Positions 41,298 to 50,204 of a stretch of 64,000 bases of DNA are shown one piece after another. The translations under genes and the position numbers were made by a program. Under the pieces are notes generated by a model. The model was given only the letters and a program-made list of their open reading frames with translations. It was not told the origin of the DNA and ran no database searches. The stretch is taken from contig NZ_JBHUIY010000019.1 of assembly GCF_042683125.1 (NCBI RefSeq), positions 1-64,000 on the forward strand. Direction: 5' to 3'. Source of the DNA: Phaeospirillum tilakii (GTDB taxonomy: Bacteria > Pseudomonadota > Alphaproteobacteria > Rhodospirillales > Magnetospirillaceae). Within the stretch, counting starts at the first letter, position 1. Each line of letters begins with the position of its first letter.

Positions 41298-43562
41298 TTA
41301 CAGCCGGGCGGCGAGCGCGGCGATCAGGCCGGCCCAGTCGCCGGGCTCGGTCTGACGGGCCAGGGTGACACTGGGGTACCAGGGCGAATCGGTCCGGTCG
41401 AGCAGCCAGCGCCAATCGACATTGTGGCGGGGCAGCAGGAGCCAGGTCGGCCGCCCCAGCGCGCCGGCAAGGTGGGCGACGCTGGTATCGACGCTGACCA
41501 CCGCATCGCACAGGGCGCACAAGGCGGCGGTGTCGGCGAAGTCGGTCAGGTCGGGGCCGAAATGGCGCAGGCCGGACAGCGCCGCCAGCGCGGGGCGGTC
41601 GGCGGGGCGGATCTCCTTCTGCAACGAGATCAGCTCGAGTCCGGCCGTCAGCAGCGGCGCGAACAGCGCCAGCGGCAGGCTGCGGTTGCGGTCGTTGCGG
41701 TGGGCGGGATTGCCGCTCCAGGCCAGCCCGATCCGCCTGGCCGGGGCCGGGCCCAGCCGCTGCCGCCACGCCGCCAGCCGGGCCGGATCGGCGGCGAGAT
41801 AGGCGGGCGCGGCCGGCAGGGTGGCGAGGGTGGTGCCCAGCGCCAACGGCAGGCTCAGCAGCGGGCAATGCAGGTCGAAATCGGGCAGCGGCGCGCCCTT
41901 GGCGATCAGTTCGGCCCCGCCGGCCAGGGTGGCGAGCAGCGGCAGCAGCGACCGTTCCGCCTCCAGCACCACCCGGCCGCCGCGCGCCGCCACCAGCGGG
42001 ACGAAGCGGCAGAACTGGAGGGTATCGCCGAGGCCCTGTTCGGCATGCAGCAGCAGGGTGCGGCCGGCGAAATCCTCGCCGCGCCATTGCGGCTGGACGA
42101 AATCGCGCCGGACCCGGCGCAGGGCGCCGCAGCGCCAGCGCGCCTCGTAGCCGGCCCAGCCCTCGGCCCAGGCCCCGGCCTGCAACTGGCACAGCGCCTT
42201 GTTCCAGGCGGCATCGGCATAATCGGGCCGCAGCGCCAGGGCGCGGTCGAAATCGGCCAGCGCCGCGTCGCGACGGCCGAGTTCCTTCAGCACGTTGCCG
42301 CGATTGCTGTAGCCCTCGGCGAAATCGGGCTTCAGCGCCAGGGCGCGGTCGTAGCTGGCCAGCGCCGCCTCGAAGCGGCCGAGGTCGTACAGCGCGTTGC
42401 CCTGGTTGCTGTAGCTTTCGGCGAAATCGGGCTTCAGCGCCAGCGCGGCGGCGTAGCAGGGCAGCGCCTCCTCCGCCCGGCCGAGCTGCTTGAGGGCGTT
42501 GCCCCGGTTGCCATGCGCCTCGGCCAAGGCGGGATCGAGCGCGATCGCCCGCTCGAAGCTGTCCAGCGCCTCGGCGAAGCGGTCGAGATCGGCCAGCACG
42601 ATCCCCCGGTTGAGCCAGGCCTCGGCATGGTCGGGCCGGCGGGCCAGCGCGGCGTCATAGGCGCCAACCGCCTCGGCCGACCGCCCCAGCGCCTTCAGCA
42701 CCTTGGCCCGGCCGTAATGGATCTCGCCCGGGGCGGCGGCGCCGGCCAGGGCCAGGGCGCGGTCGTAGCTGGCGAGCGCCTCGTCCCTCCGCCCCAGTTC
42801 GCACAGGGCGTTGCCGCGATTGGACAGGCTTTCGACCCGGTCCGGCTTCAGCGCCAGGGCCCGGTCGTAACTGTCGAGCGCCTCGGCGAACCGGTCGAGC
42901 GCCTGGAGCGCGTTGCCGCGATTGACCAGCGCCTCGGCATGGTCGGGCTTCAGCGCCAGGGCGCGGTCGTAGCTGGCGAGCGCCTCGGCCGGCCGGCCCA
43001 ACTCGGCCAGGGCGTTGCCGCGATTGTAATGCGCCTCGACATAAGCCGGCCGCAGCGCGATCGCCCGGTCATAGGCCTCGACCGCCGCCTCGATCCGGCC
43101 GAGATCCTTCAGCGCCCCCCCCCGGTTGAAATGGGGATCGGGATGATCCGGCCGCAGCGCGATCGCCCGGTCGTAGCTGGCCAGCGCCTCGTCGGCGCGG
43201 CCGAGCAGATGGAGAATGTTGGCGCGGTTGCCGTGCGTTTCCGCCTGGGTCGGGGCCAACGCGATCGCCCGGTCGAAATCGGCCAGCGCGCCGGCGAGAT
43301 CGCCCAGCATCTTGCGGACATTGCCGCGATTGCCGTGGGCCCCGGCATGGCCGGGATTGACCGCCAGCGCCCGGTCGAGCATCGCCCGCGCCTCGGCCCC
43401 CCGCCCGCTTTGGGCCAGACAGACCCCGAGCAGGTTGAGCGCGTCGAACTGGCGGGGGAGGAGCTTCAGGACCTGCCGGTAGGCGGCGGCGGCGGCCTCG
43501 ATCCGGCCGGCCCGATGATGGGCCAGCCCTTCCTGCAACAGAAGCCGGGGATCCTTGCCCAT
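41298..43562 (-). CDS. Long TPR protein with C-terminal GT-B glycosyltransferase-like domain
   Basis: 754 aa, same architecture as the gene at 39292-40977 but with about thirteen TPR units (roughly residues 3-450). Many are nearly identical 34-residue units of the form NRGNALxELGRxxEALASYDRALALKPD, quoted here in consensus. The C-terminal domain repeats LLLHAEQGLGDTLQFCRFVP, GLAWSGNPAHRNDRNRSL and AVVSVDTSVAHLAGALG. The two genes face each other and are clear paralogues. TPRs probably hold a protein substrate for the transferase-like domain, as in SPINDLY/OGT-type proteins. Confidence 0.85.
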   Translation of the reverse strand: MGKDPRLLLQEGLAHHRAGRIEAAAAAYRQVLKLLPRQFDALNLLGVCLAQSGRGAEARAMLDRALAVNPGHAGAHGNRGNVRKMLGDLAGALADFDRAIALAPTQAETHGNRANILHLLGRADEALASYDRAIALRPDHPDPHFNRGGALKDLGRIEAAVEAYDRAIALRPAYVEAHYNRGNALAELGRPAEALASYDRALALKPDHAEALVNRGNALQALDRFAEALDSYDRALALKPDRVESLSNRGNALCELGRRDEALASYDRALALAGAAAPGEIHYGRAKVLKALGRSAEAVGAYDAALARRPDHAEAWLNRGIVLADLDRFAEALDSFERAIALDPALAEAHGNRGNALKQLGRAEEALPCYAAALALKPDFAESYSNQGNALYDLGRFEAALASYDRALALKPDFAEGYSNRGNVLKELGRRDAALADFDRALALRPDYADAAWNKALCQLQAGAWAEGWAGYEARWRCGALRRVRRDFVQPQWRGEDFAGRTLLLHAEQGLGDTLQFCRFVPLVAARGGRVVLEAERSLLPLLATLAGGAELIAKGAPLPDFDLHCPLLSLPLALGTTLATLPAAPAYLAADPARLAAWRQRLGPAPARRIGLAWSGNPAHRNDRNRSLPLALFAPLLTAGLELISLQKEIRPADRPALAALSGLRHFGPDLTDFADTAALCALCDAVVSVDTSVAHLAGALGRPTWLLLPRHNVDWRWLLDRTDSPWYPSVTLARQTEPGDWAGLIAALAARL
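42226..43390 (-). repeat. Tandem 102-bp repeats encoding TPR units
   Basis: The coding DNA repeats in 102-bp steps, recognisable by GCCAGGGCGCGGTCGTAGCT and GTTGCCGCGATT recurring at regular spacing on the plus strand. The high nucleotide identity suggests recent duplication and predicts length variation between strains. Confidence 0.75.
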
Positions 43563-43580
43563 CCGCGCCTCGCGACTATG

Positions 43581-43700
43581 CGGGGCTGCCGCCCCGGCCC
43601 CGCCCGGAGGCTGGCGCCTCCGGACCTCCCCCTTTTTTTACAAAAAGAAGGGGGTCCGGGGCATCGCCCCGGCCGGGCCCGCGGGCGGGAGCCCGCGTAA
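43581..43700. repeat. Family A composite repeat between TPR gene and secA
   Basis: GCGGGGCTGCCGCCCC, GGAGGCTGGCGCCTCC, an inverted repeat centred on CCCCCTTTTTTTACAAAAAG with AAGGGGGTCC, GGGGCATCGCCCC and GCGGGCGGGAGCCCGC. The two flanking genes are co-oriented, so this lies downstream of secA and upstream of the TPR gene. Confidence 0.75.
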
Positions 43701-43708
43701 CCTAAACG

Positions 43709-46378
43709 TCAGGCCGCCGCGCCGTGGCAGTGCTTGAACTTACGGCCCGAGCCACAGGGACAGGGGGCGTTGCGCGACACCGCGCCCCAGCTGGCGGGAT
43801 CGTTGGGGTCGATCTGCACCGGGGCGATGGCGCTGACCGGCTCGGGGTGGCTTTCCTGGGCCTGCGGCGCGGCCGGGGTCAGCGCCGGACCGAGATCGGG
43901 ATCGCCGACCCGCAGTTCGACATGGGCCAGCACCGAGGTGACCTTCTCGCGCAGGTCGTCGAGCGCCGCCTCGAACAGGTTGAAGGCCTCGCGCTTGTAT
44001 TCGTTGAGCGGGTCGCGCTGGCCATAGGCGCGCAGGCTGATGCCCTGGCGCAGATGGTCGAGCTGAAGCAAGTGGTCCTTCCACACCTGATCGAGGATCT
44101 GCAACAGCAGGCTCTTCTCGACCATCCGCATGGTGTCGGTGCCGTATTCCTGTTCCTTGGCCGCCATCTTGGCCTCGGCGGCGGCGACGATGCGGTGGAG
44201 GATCTCCTGGTCGGCGATCCCTTCCTCCTTGGCCCATTCGGCCACCGGCAGGTCGAGATTGAGGACGCGGCGGACCTCCTCGTGCAGGCCGGCGACGTCC
44301 CACTGGTCGGCGAAGGCGCGCTCGGGGATGCAGCGGGTGACCATCGCCTGGATCACGTCCTCGCGGAAGCCGGCGATCTCCTCGGCCACGCTGTCGGCGG
44401 CCATCAGCTCCTTGCGCTGCTCGTAGATCACCTTGCGCTGATCGTTCATCACGTCGTCGAACTTCAGCAGGTTCTTGCGGACGTCGAAATTGCGGGCCTC
44501 GACCTTCTGCTGGGCCTTTTCCAGCGCCTTGTTGATCCAGGGATGGATGATCGCCTCGCCCTTCTTCATGCCGAGGCGCTGGAGCATCACGTCCATCCGC
44601 TCGGAGCCGAAGATCCGCATCAGGTCGTCTTCCAGCGACAGGAAGAACTTCGAGGCGCCGGGATCGCCCTGGCGGCCCGACCGGCCGCGCAACTGGTTGT
44701 CGATGCGGCGGGATTCATGGCGCTCGGTGCCGATCACGTACAGGCCGCCGGCGGCCAGCGCCTCCTGCTTGGCCACCTCGACCTCGGCGCGGATCGCGGC
44801 GATGCGGCGCTCGCGCTCGGCCGGGTCGGTCACCTCGGCCAGTTCCAGCTTGATCCGCATCTCGACATTGCCGCCCAACTGGATGTCGGTGCCGCGGCCG
44901 GCCATGTTGGTGGCGATCGTCACCGCCCCCGGCACGCCGGCCTGGGCGATGATGTAGGCTTCCTGCTCGTGATAGCGGGCGTTCAGCACCTGATGCGGGA
45001 TCTTGTGCCGCTTGAGCAGGGCGGAAAGCTGCTCCGACTTCTCGATCGAGGTGGTGCCGACCAGCGCCGGCTGGCGCCGCTTCTGGCAATCCTCGACCAG
45101 CACGGCGATGGCGTCGAGCTTCTCGGCCTGACCGCGATAGACCTCGTCGTCCCAGTCCTTGCGCGCCACCGGCACGTTGGTGGGGATCTCGACCACCTCA
45201 AGCCCGTAGATCTCGGCGAACTCGCCGGCCTCGGTCATCGCGGTGCCGGTCATGCCGCCCATCTTGGGATAGAGCCGGAACAGGTTCTGGAAGGTGATCG
45301 AGGCCAGGGTCTGGTATTCGTTCTGGATGGTGACGCCTTCCTTGGCCTCCAGCCCCTGGTGCAGGCCCTCGGAGAAGCGGCGCCCCTCCATCATCCGCCC
45401 GGTGAACTCGTCGATCAGGATCACCTTGTCGTCCTTGACGATGTAATCGACGTCGCGGGTGAACAGGTAATGGGCGCGCAGGGCCTGGTTGACGTGGTGG
45501 ACCAGACTGACGTTGCCGACGTCGTAGAGGCCGCCCTTCAGCAGCCCGGCCTCGCGCAGCAGCACCTCGACCCGCTCGGTGCCGCGCTCGGTCAGGGTCA
45601 CCGCCTTGACCTTCTCGTCCTTTTCGTAATCCTCGGCGGTCAGCAGCGGCATCACCTTATCGACCAGCCGGTACAACTCGGAATTGTCCTCGGTCGGGCC
45701 GGAGATGATCAGCGGCGTGCGCGCCTCGTCGATCAGGATCGAATCGACCTCGTCGATCAGGGCGTAATTGAACGGCCGGTGCGACATTTCCGCCAGACTG
45801 AACTTCATGTTGTCGCGGAGATAGTCGAAGCCCAGCTCGTTGTTGGTGGCGTAGGTGATGTCGCAGGCGTAATTCTGCTGGCGCTCGACATCGTTGAGGC
45901 CATGGACGATCACCCCGACGCTCATGCCGAGGAAGCGGTAGATCTGCCCCATCCACTCCGAATCGCGGCGGGCGAGGTAATCGTTGACGGTGACGACATG
46001 GACGCCCTTGCCGGTCAGGGCGTTGAGATAGACCGGCAGGGTGGCGACCAGGGTCTTGCCTTCACCGGTGCGCATCTCGGCGATGCGGCCCTGGTGCAGC
46101 ACCATCCCGCCCAGCAGCTGGACGTCGAAGTGACGCTGGCCGAGGGTGCGCTTGGCGGTCTCGCGCACCACGGCGAAGGCCTCGACCATCAGGTCGTCGA
46201 GGGTTTCGCCGTTGGCGAGACGCTGGCGGAATTCGTCGGTCTTGCCCCGCAACTGGTCGTCGGACAGCTTGGCGATGTCGGGTTCGAGGGCATTGACGGC
46301 TGCGACCTGCGCCCGCAGCGGCTTGAGAACACGGTCGTTGGCGGAACCGAAAATCCGCCGGGCAATGGCGCCGAACAT
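43709..46378 (-). CDS. secA: Protein translocase motor SecA
   Basis: 889 aa, full length. ATPase that pushes preproteins through SecYEG. N-terminal GAIARRIFGSANDRVLKPL, Walker A in MRTGEGKTLVATLPVYLN, the DEAD-like LIDEVDSILIDEARTPLII, the GTDIQLGGNVEMR motif of the second nucleotide-binding fold, and the C-terminal zinc/SecB-binding tail CPCGSGRKFKHCHG. Divergent from ubiT. Confidence 0.97.
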   Translation of the reverse strand: MFGAIARRIFGSANDRVLKPLRAQVAAVNALEPDIAKLSDDQLRGKTDEFRQRLANGETLDDLMVEAFAVVRETAKRTLGQRHFDVQLLGGMVLHQGRIAEMRTGEGKTLVATLPVYLNALTGKGVHVVTVNDYLARRDSEWMGQIYRFLGMSVGVIVHGLNDVERQQNYACDITYATNNELGFDYLRDNMKFSLAEMSHRPFNYALIDEVDSILIDEARTPLIISGPTEDNSELYRLVDKVMPLLTAEDYEKDEKVKAVTLTERGTERVEVLLREAGLLKGGLYDVGNVSLVHHVNQALRAHYLFTRDVDYIVKDDKVILIDEFTGRMMEGRRFSEGLHQGLEAKEGVTIQNEYQTLASITFQNLFRLYPKMGGMTGTAMTEAGEFAEIYGLEVVEIPTNVPVARKDWDDEVYRGQAEKLDAIAVLVEDCQKRRQPALVGTTSIEKSEQLSALLKRHKIPHQVLNARYHEQEAYIIAQAGVPGAVTIATNMAGRGTDIQLGGNVEMRIKLELAEVTDPAERERRIAAIRAEVEVAKQEALAAGGLYVIGTERHESRRIDNQLRGRSGRQGDPGASKFFLSLEDDLMRIFGSERMDVMLQRLGMKKGEAIIHPWINKALEKAQQKVEARNFDVRKNLLKFDDVMNDQRKVIYEQRKELMAADSVAEEIAGFREDVIQAMVTRCIPERAFADQWDVAGLHEEVRRVLNLDLPVAEWAKEEGIADQEILHRIVAAAEAKMAAKEQEYGTDTMRMVEKSLLLQILDQVWKDHLLQLDHLRQGISLRAYGQRDPLNEYKREAFNLFEAALDDLREKVTSVLAHVELRVGDPDLGPALTPAAPQAQESHPEPVSAIAPVQIDPNDPASWGAVSRNAPCPCGSGRKFKHCHGAAA

Positions 46379-46408
46379 TATGTGAATCCCCGCACCCAGA
46401 TGGTCTCC

Positions 46409-46428
46409 GCCCCCCCGCGCGGGGGGGC
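46409..46428. repeat. Perfect palindrome in the secA leader
   Basis: Twenty bases, GCCCCCCCGC followed by its exact complement, start 31 bp upstream of the secA start codon. On the secA transcript it would form a very stable hairpin just ahead of the ribosome-binding site. A second strong stem (CGCCCCCC/GGGGGGCG) lies near 46490-46512. Confidence 0.6.
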
Positions 46429-46601
46429 GGTCGCGACCGGCAAGAGATAGAGGCCGGCCCGGTCGCTGTCAATGTCAAGCCCCGCCCCGCGCCCCCCGCC
46501 GGGTGGGGGGCGGCCGCGCCGTCGCTTGACTTCCGCCGACCAAGGAGAATATGACCCGCAGGATGCGTCGCTGTCGCCCACGGTCGAAAAGAGGTTGAAC
46601 C

Positions 46602-47282
46602 ATGAGGGAAGGGCATGTCCGCGCCGCCGTCACGCCGGTCCAGCCGCCGCTCTCGCCGGTGTTGTTGCTGGGCCTTGCGCTGCGGCCGCTGCGTCCCGCG
46701 CTGTTGCAGCCGGTGTTCGATGGCGTGTTGAAGATGTTGCGCCGCCGCCATCCCGAACTGCTCGATCGCATGGCCGATTACGCCAGCCAGCCGGTCTGCA
46801 TCGATCCGGTCGATCTGCCGTTCATGATCCTGCTTGATCCCCATCCGGACGATCCCCGCCTCACCGTGCGGCGCGAGGTCGATCCGCAGGAGGTCGCCGC
46901 CACCATCCACGGCCCGCTCGAAATGCTGCTGGCGCTGGCCGAGGGCAAGGTTGACGGCGATGCCCTGTTCTTCACCCGCCGCCTGGTGATCGAGGGCGAC
47001 ACCGAGGTGGTGGTGGCGTTGCGCAACGCCATCGACGGCGCCGGCATCGACCTGATCGAGGACGTCGCCGCCGAGCTTGGCCCGCTGGCCGGGCTGTTCC
47101 GCTCCTGCGCCTCGACCGCGGTCGGGCTGCTCGGGCGGATCCAGCAGGATCTCGAAACCCTGCGCGCCGCCGTGATCGCCCCCACGGTCAAGACCGCCGA
47201 TGCCCAGGGCGCCCGCATCGCCCAGCTCGAAACCGAGCTGAAGACGCTGCGCAAGGCCGCCCGTCGAGGAGGACTCGCATGA
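46602..47282 (+). CDS. ubiT: SCP2-domain protein UbiT
   Basis: 226 aa. The middle (FMILLDPHPDDPRLTVRRE ... LEMLLALAEGKVDGDALFFTRRLVIEGD, in parts) is an SCP2-type lipid-binding domain. It begins the UbiT-UbiU-UbiV set that makes ubiquinone without oxygen; UbiT probably binds isoprenoid-quinone intermediates, as UbiJ does aerobically. The C-terminus adds a helical, coiled-coil-like tail (LETELKTLRKAARRG). Its stop overlaps the ubiU ATG, so the three genes form one operon. Confidence 0.9.
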   Translation: MREGHVRAAVTPVQPPLSPVLLLGLALRPLRPALLQPVFDGVLKMLRRRHPELLDRMADYASQPVCIDPVDLPFMILLDPHPDDPRLTVRREVDPQEVAATIHGPLEMLLALAEGKVDGDALFFTRRLVIEGDTEVVVALRNAIDGAGIDLIEDVAAELGPLAGLFRSCASTAVGLLGRIQQDLETLRAAVIAPTVKTADAQGARIAQLETELKTLRKAARRGGLA

Positions 47283-48310
47283 TGGCTTCCGTTCAGCCCG
47301 CCCCCGCGCCCGACTCCGCTTTGGTCCGTCCCGAGCTGGTCTGCCCCGCCGGCACCCCCGCCGCGCTCAGAAGCGCGGTCGATGCCGGCGCCGACTGCGT
47401 CTATGTCGGTTTCCGCGATGAAACCAACGCCCGCAATTTCCCCGGGCTCAACTTCACCCGCCGCGAGCTGGGCGAGGGCATCGCCTACGCCCACCAGCAC
47501 GGCGGCAAGGTGCTGGTCGCGGTCAACACCTTCCCCCGCGCCGGCCGCCCCGAGCTGTGGCATCAGGCGGTCGATGCCTGCGCCGAACTCGGCGCCGACG
47601 CGGTGATCCTGGCCGACATCGGCCTGATCGACTATGCCGCCCGCACCCATCCCGAGCTGCGGCTGCATCTGTCGGTGCAGGCGGCGGCGTCCAATCCCGA
47701 CGCGATCCGCTTCTATGCCGAACGCTACGGCATCCGCCGCGTCGTGCTGCCGCGCGTGCTGACGGTGCAGGAGATCGCCGAGGTCAACCGCCGCATCGCC
47801 CCGGTCGAGACCGAGGTGTTCGTGTTCGGCGGCCTGTGCGTGATGGCCGAGGGCCGCTGCGCGCTGTCCTCCTACGCCACCGGCCAGTCGCCCAACATCA
47901 ACGGCGCCTGTTCGCCCGCCTGCGACGTCCGCTACACCGAAACCGCCGAGGGGATCACCTCCGAGCTGGGCGGCTTCACCATCAACAAGTTCGGCCACAA
48001 CGAGCCGGCCGGCTATCCCACCCTGTGCAAGGGCCGCTTCATCGCCAACGACAAGGCCAGCTACCTGTTCGAGGAGCCGACCTCGCTCAACACCCTGGCG
48101 ATCCTGCCCGATTTGATCCGGGCCGGCGTCACCGCCTTCAAGATCGAGGGCCGCCAGCGCGGCCGCGCCTATGTCGCGGCGGTGGTGCGGGCGTTCCGCG
48201 AGGGGGTGGACGCGGTGCTGGCCGGCAAACCCCTGCCCGACATCGACCTCGACCGCATCACCGAGGGTGGCAAGCAGACCACCGGTGCCTATGAGAAGGC
48301 GTGGCGCTGA
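47279..48310 (+). CDS. ubiU: Anaerobic ubiquinone hydroxylation protein UbiU
   Basis: 343 aa, peptidase U32 family. UbiU with UbiV carries a [4Fe-4S] cluster and takes part in oxygen-independent ring hydroxylation of ubiquinone. Four conserved Cys are present in the usual spacing: GGLCVMAEGRC, NGACSPAC and TLCKG. VCPAGTPAALRSAVDAGAD and FKIEGRQRGRAYV are U32 landmarks. Two ATG codons are adjacent in frame (47279 and 47282). Confidence 0.94.
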   Translation: MMASVQPAPAPDSALVRPELVCPAGTPAALRSAVDAGADCVYVGFRDETNARNFPGLNFTRRELGEGIAYAHQHGGKVLVAVNTFPRAGRPELWHQAVDACAELGADAVILADIGLIDYAARTHPELRLHLSVQAAASNPDAIRFYAERYGIRRVVLPRVLTVQEIAEVNRRIAPVETEVFVFGGLCVMAEGRCALSSYATGQSPNINGACSPACDVRYTETAEGITSELGGFTINKFGHNEPAGYPTLCKGRFIANDKASYLFEEPTSLNTLAILPDLIRAGVTAFKIEGRQRGRAYVAAVVRAFREGVDAVLAGKPLPDIDLDRITEGGKQTTGAYEKAWR

Positions 48311-48312
48311 TC

Positions 48313-49215
48313 ATGACCGCTAAGTTGACCCTGGGCCCGGTTCTGTTCAACTGGAAGCCCGAGACCCTGCGTGATTTCTACTTCCGCATCGCCGACGAGG
48401 CGCCGGTCGATACCGTCCATGTCGGCGAGGTGGTCTGTTCGAAGCGCACCCCGTTCTTCGAGCCCTACATCGCCCCGGTGGTCGAGCGGCTCCAGGCCGC
48501 CGGCAAGGAAGTGGTGCTGTCCTCGCTCGCCTTGATCATGAGCGACCGCGAGATGGGAGCGGCGCGCGACCTCGCCACCGACGCCCCCACCCTGGTCGAG
48601 GCCAACGACATCTCGGTGGCGGCGATCACCGCCGGCCGGCCGTTCGTCGCCGGCGCGCTGCTCAACATCTACAACGAGGGCACCCTGGCCGCGCTCGAGG
48701 CGATGGGGGCGAGCCGGGTCTGCCTGCCGGCCGAGCTGTCGGGCGAGGCGATCGCCGCCCTGGCCCGCGCCGCCAAGGCCGAGATCGAGGTCCAGGCCTT
48801 CGGCCGGCTGCCGCTGGCGATTTCCGCCCGCTGCTACGCCGCCCGCGCCCGCCAGCTGACCAAGGACGCCTGTCAGTATGTCTGCGCCGACGATCCCGAC
48901 GGGATGCCGGTCGAGACGCTCGACGAGGTGCCGTTCCTGGCCGTCAACGGCACCCAGACCATGTCGTTCCACTACATGGACCTGCTCGGCGACCTGGAGA
49001 CCCTGGTCGCCAACGGGGTCAAGCGGTTCCGGCTGTGGCCGCAGAACGTCGACATGGTGGCGGTGGCGGCGTTGTACCGCGCCGTGCTCGACCGCCGCAT
49101 CGCCGTCGCCGAGGCCGAGGAGCGGCTGGCCGGGCTCTGTCCCGGCGTCGCCTTCGCCAACGGCTACATCCATGGCCGGCCCGGCCATCTGTTCATCGAC
49201 GAAGGCGACGAATAA
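48313..49215 (+). CDS. ubiV: Anaerobic ubiquinone hydroxylation protein UbiV
   Basis: 300 aa from ATG 48313, 2 bp after ubiU; a GTG at 48301 would add four residues. Second U32 partner of UbiU. Begins TAKLTLGPVLFNWKPE and carries its own cluster ligands (GEVVCSKRTPFF, SARCYAARAR, KDACQYVC), plus FRLWPQNVDM near the end. Together with UbiT and UbiU it implies growth under anoxia with ubiquinone, as in purple bacteria and denitrifiers. Confidence 0.94.
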   Translation: MTAKLTLGPVLFNWKPETLRDFYFRIADEAPVDTVHVGEVVCSKRTPFFEPYIAPVVERLQAAGKEVVLSSLALIMSDREMGAARDLATDAPTLVEANDISVAAITAGRPFVAGALLNIYNEGTLAALEAMGASRVCLPAELSGEAIAALARAAKAEIEVQAFGRLPLAISARCYAARARQLTKDACQYVCADDPDGMPVETLDEVPFLAVNGTQTMSFHYMDLLGDLETLVANGVKRFRLWPQNVDMVAVAALYRAVLDRRIAVAEAEERLAGLCPGVAFANGYIHGRPGHLFIDEGDE

Positions 49216-49558
49216 GCCTCCCTCCTGTCGGGTTTTAGGGTGATGTGGGCTCCGCCCACCCCCGCCAAGGGCCGCAAGGCCCTTGGAACCCTTTGATGGT
49301 CGGGCACGGAAAGGCCGGTCAGCTTGGGCGCGGATGTTTGCCGCGCGACGGGCAAGGCGCGGGTTCCAAGGGCCTCCGGCCCTTGGCGGGGGCGGGCAGA
49401 GCCCGCGTCTTCTCCTTTCCTCGCCCAGCCCCCCGGTCAGAGTCGGGCCGGGGGCGCGGCCGCCATGTCGAGCAAGTGATTCCCGCCACCCCGCTCCCCG
49501 GTGTAAAAGAGAGCGGGTGGGCCGGGCTTCGACCCGTGCGCCGGCTGCGACGGAAGCG
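49216..49558. repeat. Family B repeats between ubiV and the pqi operon
   Basis: A gap of about 345 bp. GTGGGCTCCGCCCAC, CCAAGGGCCGCAAGGCCCTTGG, TTTGCCGCGCGACGGGCAAG, GGTTCCAAGGGCC with CGGCCCTTGG, and GCGGGCAGAGCCCGC are present up to about 49410. The rest (to 49558) is G+C-rich and shows no clear promoter. Confidence 0.7.
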
Positions 49559-49561
49559 GTG

Positions 49562-50191
49562 ATGATGAGCGACAGTTTGGGGGCCTGCCCCGAATGCGAC
49601 GCCCTCTACCGGCGGCGAAAGCTGCGGCGGGGCGAGGTTGCCCGCTGCCCACGCTGCGGCGCCCGCCTCTACAGCCGCCCCCGGTTCGATCCCGAGCAGA
49701 TGCTGGGGCTGGTGATCGGCGCCCTGCTGACCTATCTGATCGCCAATGCCTATCCGATCGTGGTGCTGAACCTCCAGGGCTCGATCAACAGCGCCACCCT
49801 GTTCGGCAGCATCGCCGCGCTGTGGGGCGAGGGACGCCACCTGACCGCCGTGCTGGTGTTCGCCACCACCCAATTGTTCCCGCTGCTCGACCTCACCATC
49901 CTGTTCGCCCTGCTGATGGCGGTGGTGCGCAGCCGGCGGCGGCGGGTCGGCCGGCCGCGCTGGTTCGCGCCGCTGCTGCGCTTCATCCAGGGGATGCGGC
50001 CGTGGGGGATGACCGAGGTGTTCATGCTCGGCGTGCTGGTGGCACTGGTCAAGCTGTCGCACATGGCCCGGATCGTGCCGGGCGCGGCGCTGTGGGCGTT
50101 CGGGGCGCTGACGGTGATGCTGGCGGTGATCGTCACCTTCGACCTCGCCAGCCTGTGGGACGACCCCGATCCCGCCCCGGCCGACCACTGA
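49562..50191 (+). CDS. pqiA: PqiA-domain membrane protein, first copy
   Basis: 209 aa. An N-terminal zinc-ribbon (CPECDALY ... CPRCGARL) precedes four membrane helices, the unit found twice in E. coli PqiA. LVIGALLTYLIANAYPIVVL and FGSIAALWGEGRHLTAVLVF mark the PqiA fold. PqiA provides the inner-membrane part of an MCE-type lipid-transport bridge. Here the two halves are separate genes. A second Met at 49565 or a GTG at 49559 are alternative starts. Confidence 0.85.
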   Translation: MMSDSLGACPECDALYRRRKLRRGEVARCPRCGARLYSRPRFDPEQMLGLVIGALLTYLIANAYPIVVLNLQGSINSATLFGSIAALWGEGRHLTAVLVFATTQLFPLLDLTILFALLMAVVRSRRRRVGRPRWFAPLLRFIQGMRPWGMTEVFMLGVLVALVKLSHMARIVPGAALWAFGALTVMLAVIVTFDLASLWDDPDPAPADH

Positions 50192-50204
50192 CCGGAGCGC
50201 CGCG

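Noticed and set aside
42226..43390. CRISPR array
   Set aside because: The regular spacing is 102 bp, in frame and protein-coding (TPR units), without spacers of the CRISPR kind.
41097..43700. Long plus-strand open frame opposite the TPR gene
   Set aside because: Its repetitive translation only mirrors the tandem TPR DNA on the other strand.
43724..46450. Long plus-strand open frame opposite secA
   Set aside because: Antisense to an unmistakable SecA; the product is rich in His/Gln/Gly/Val without motifs.
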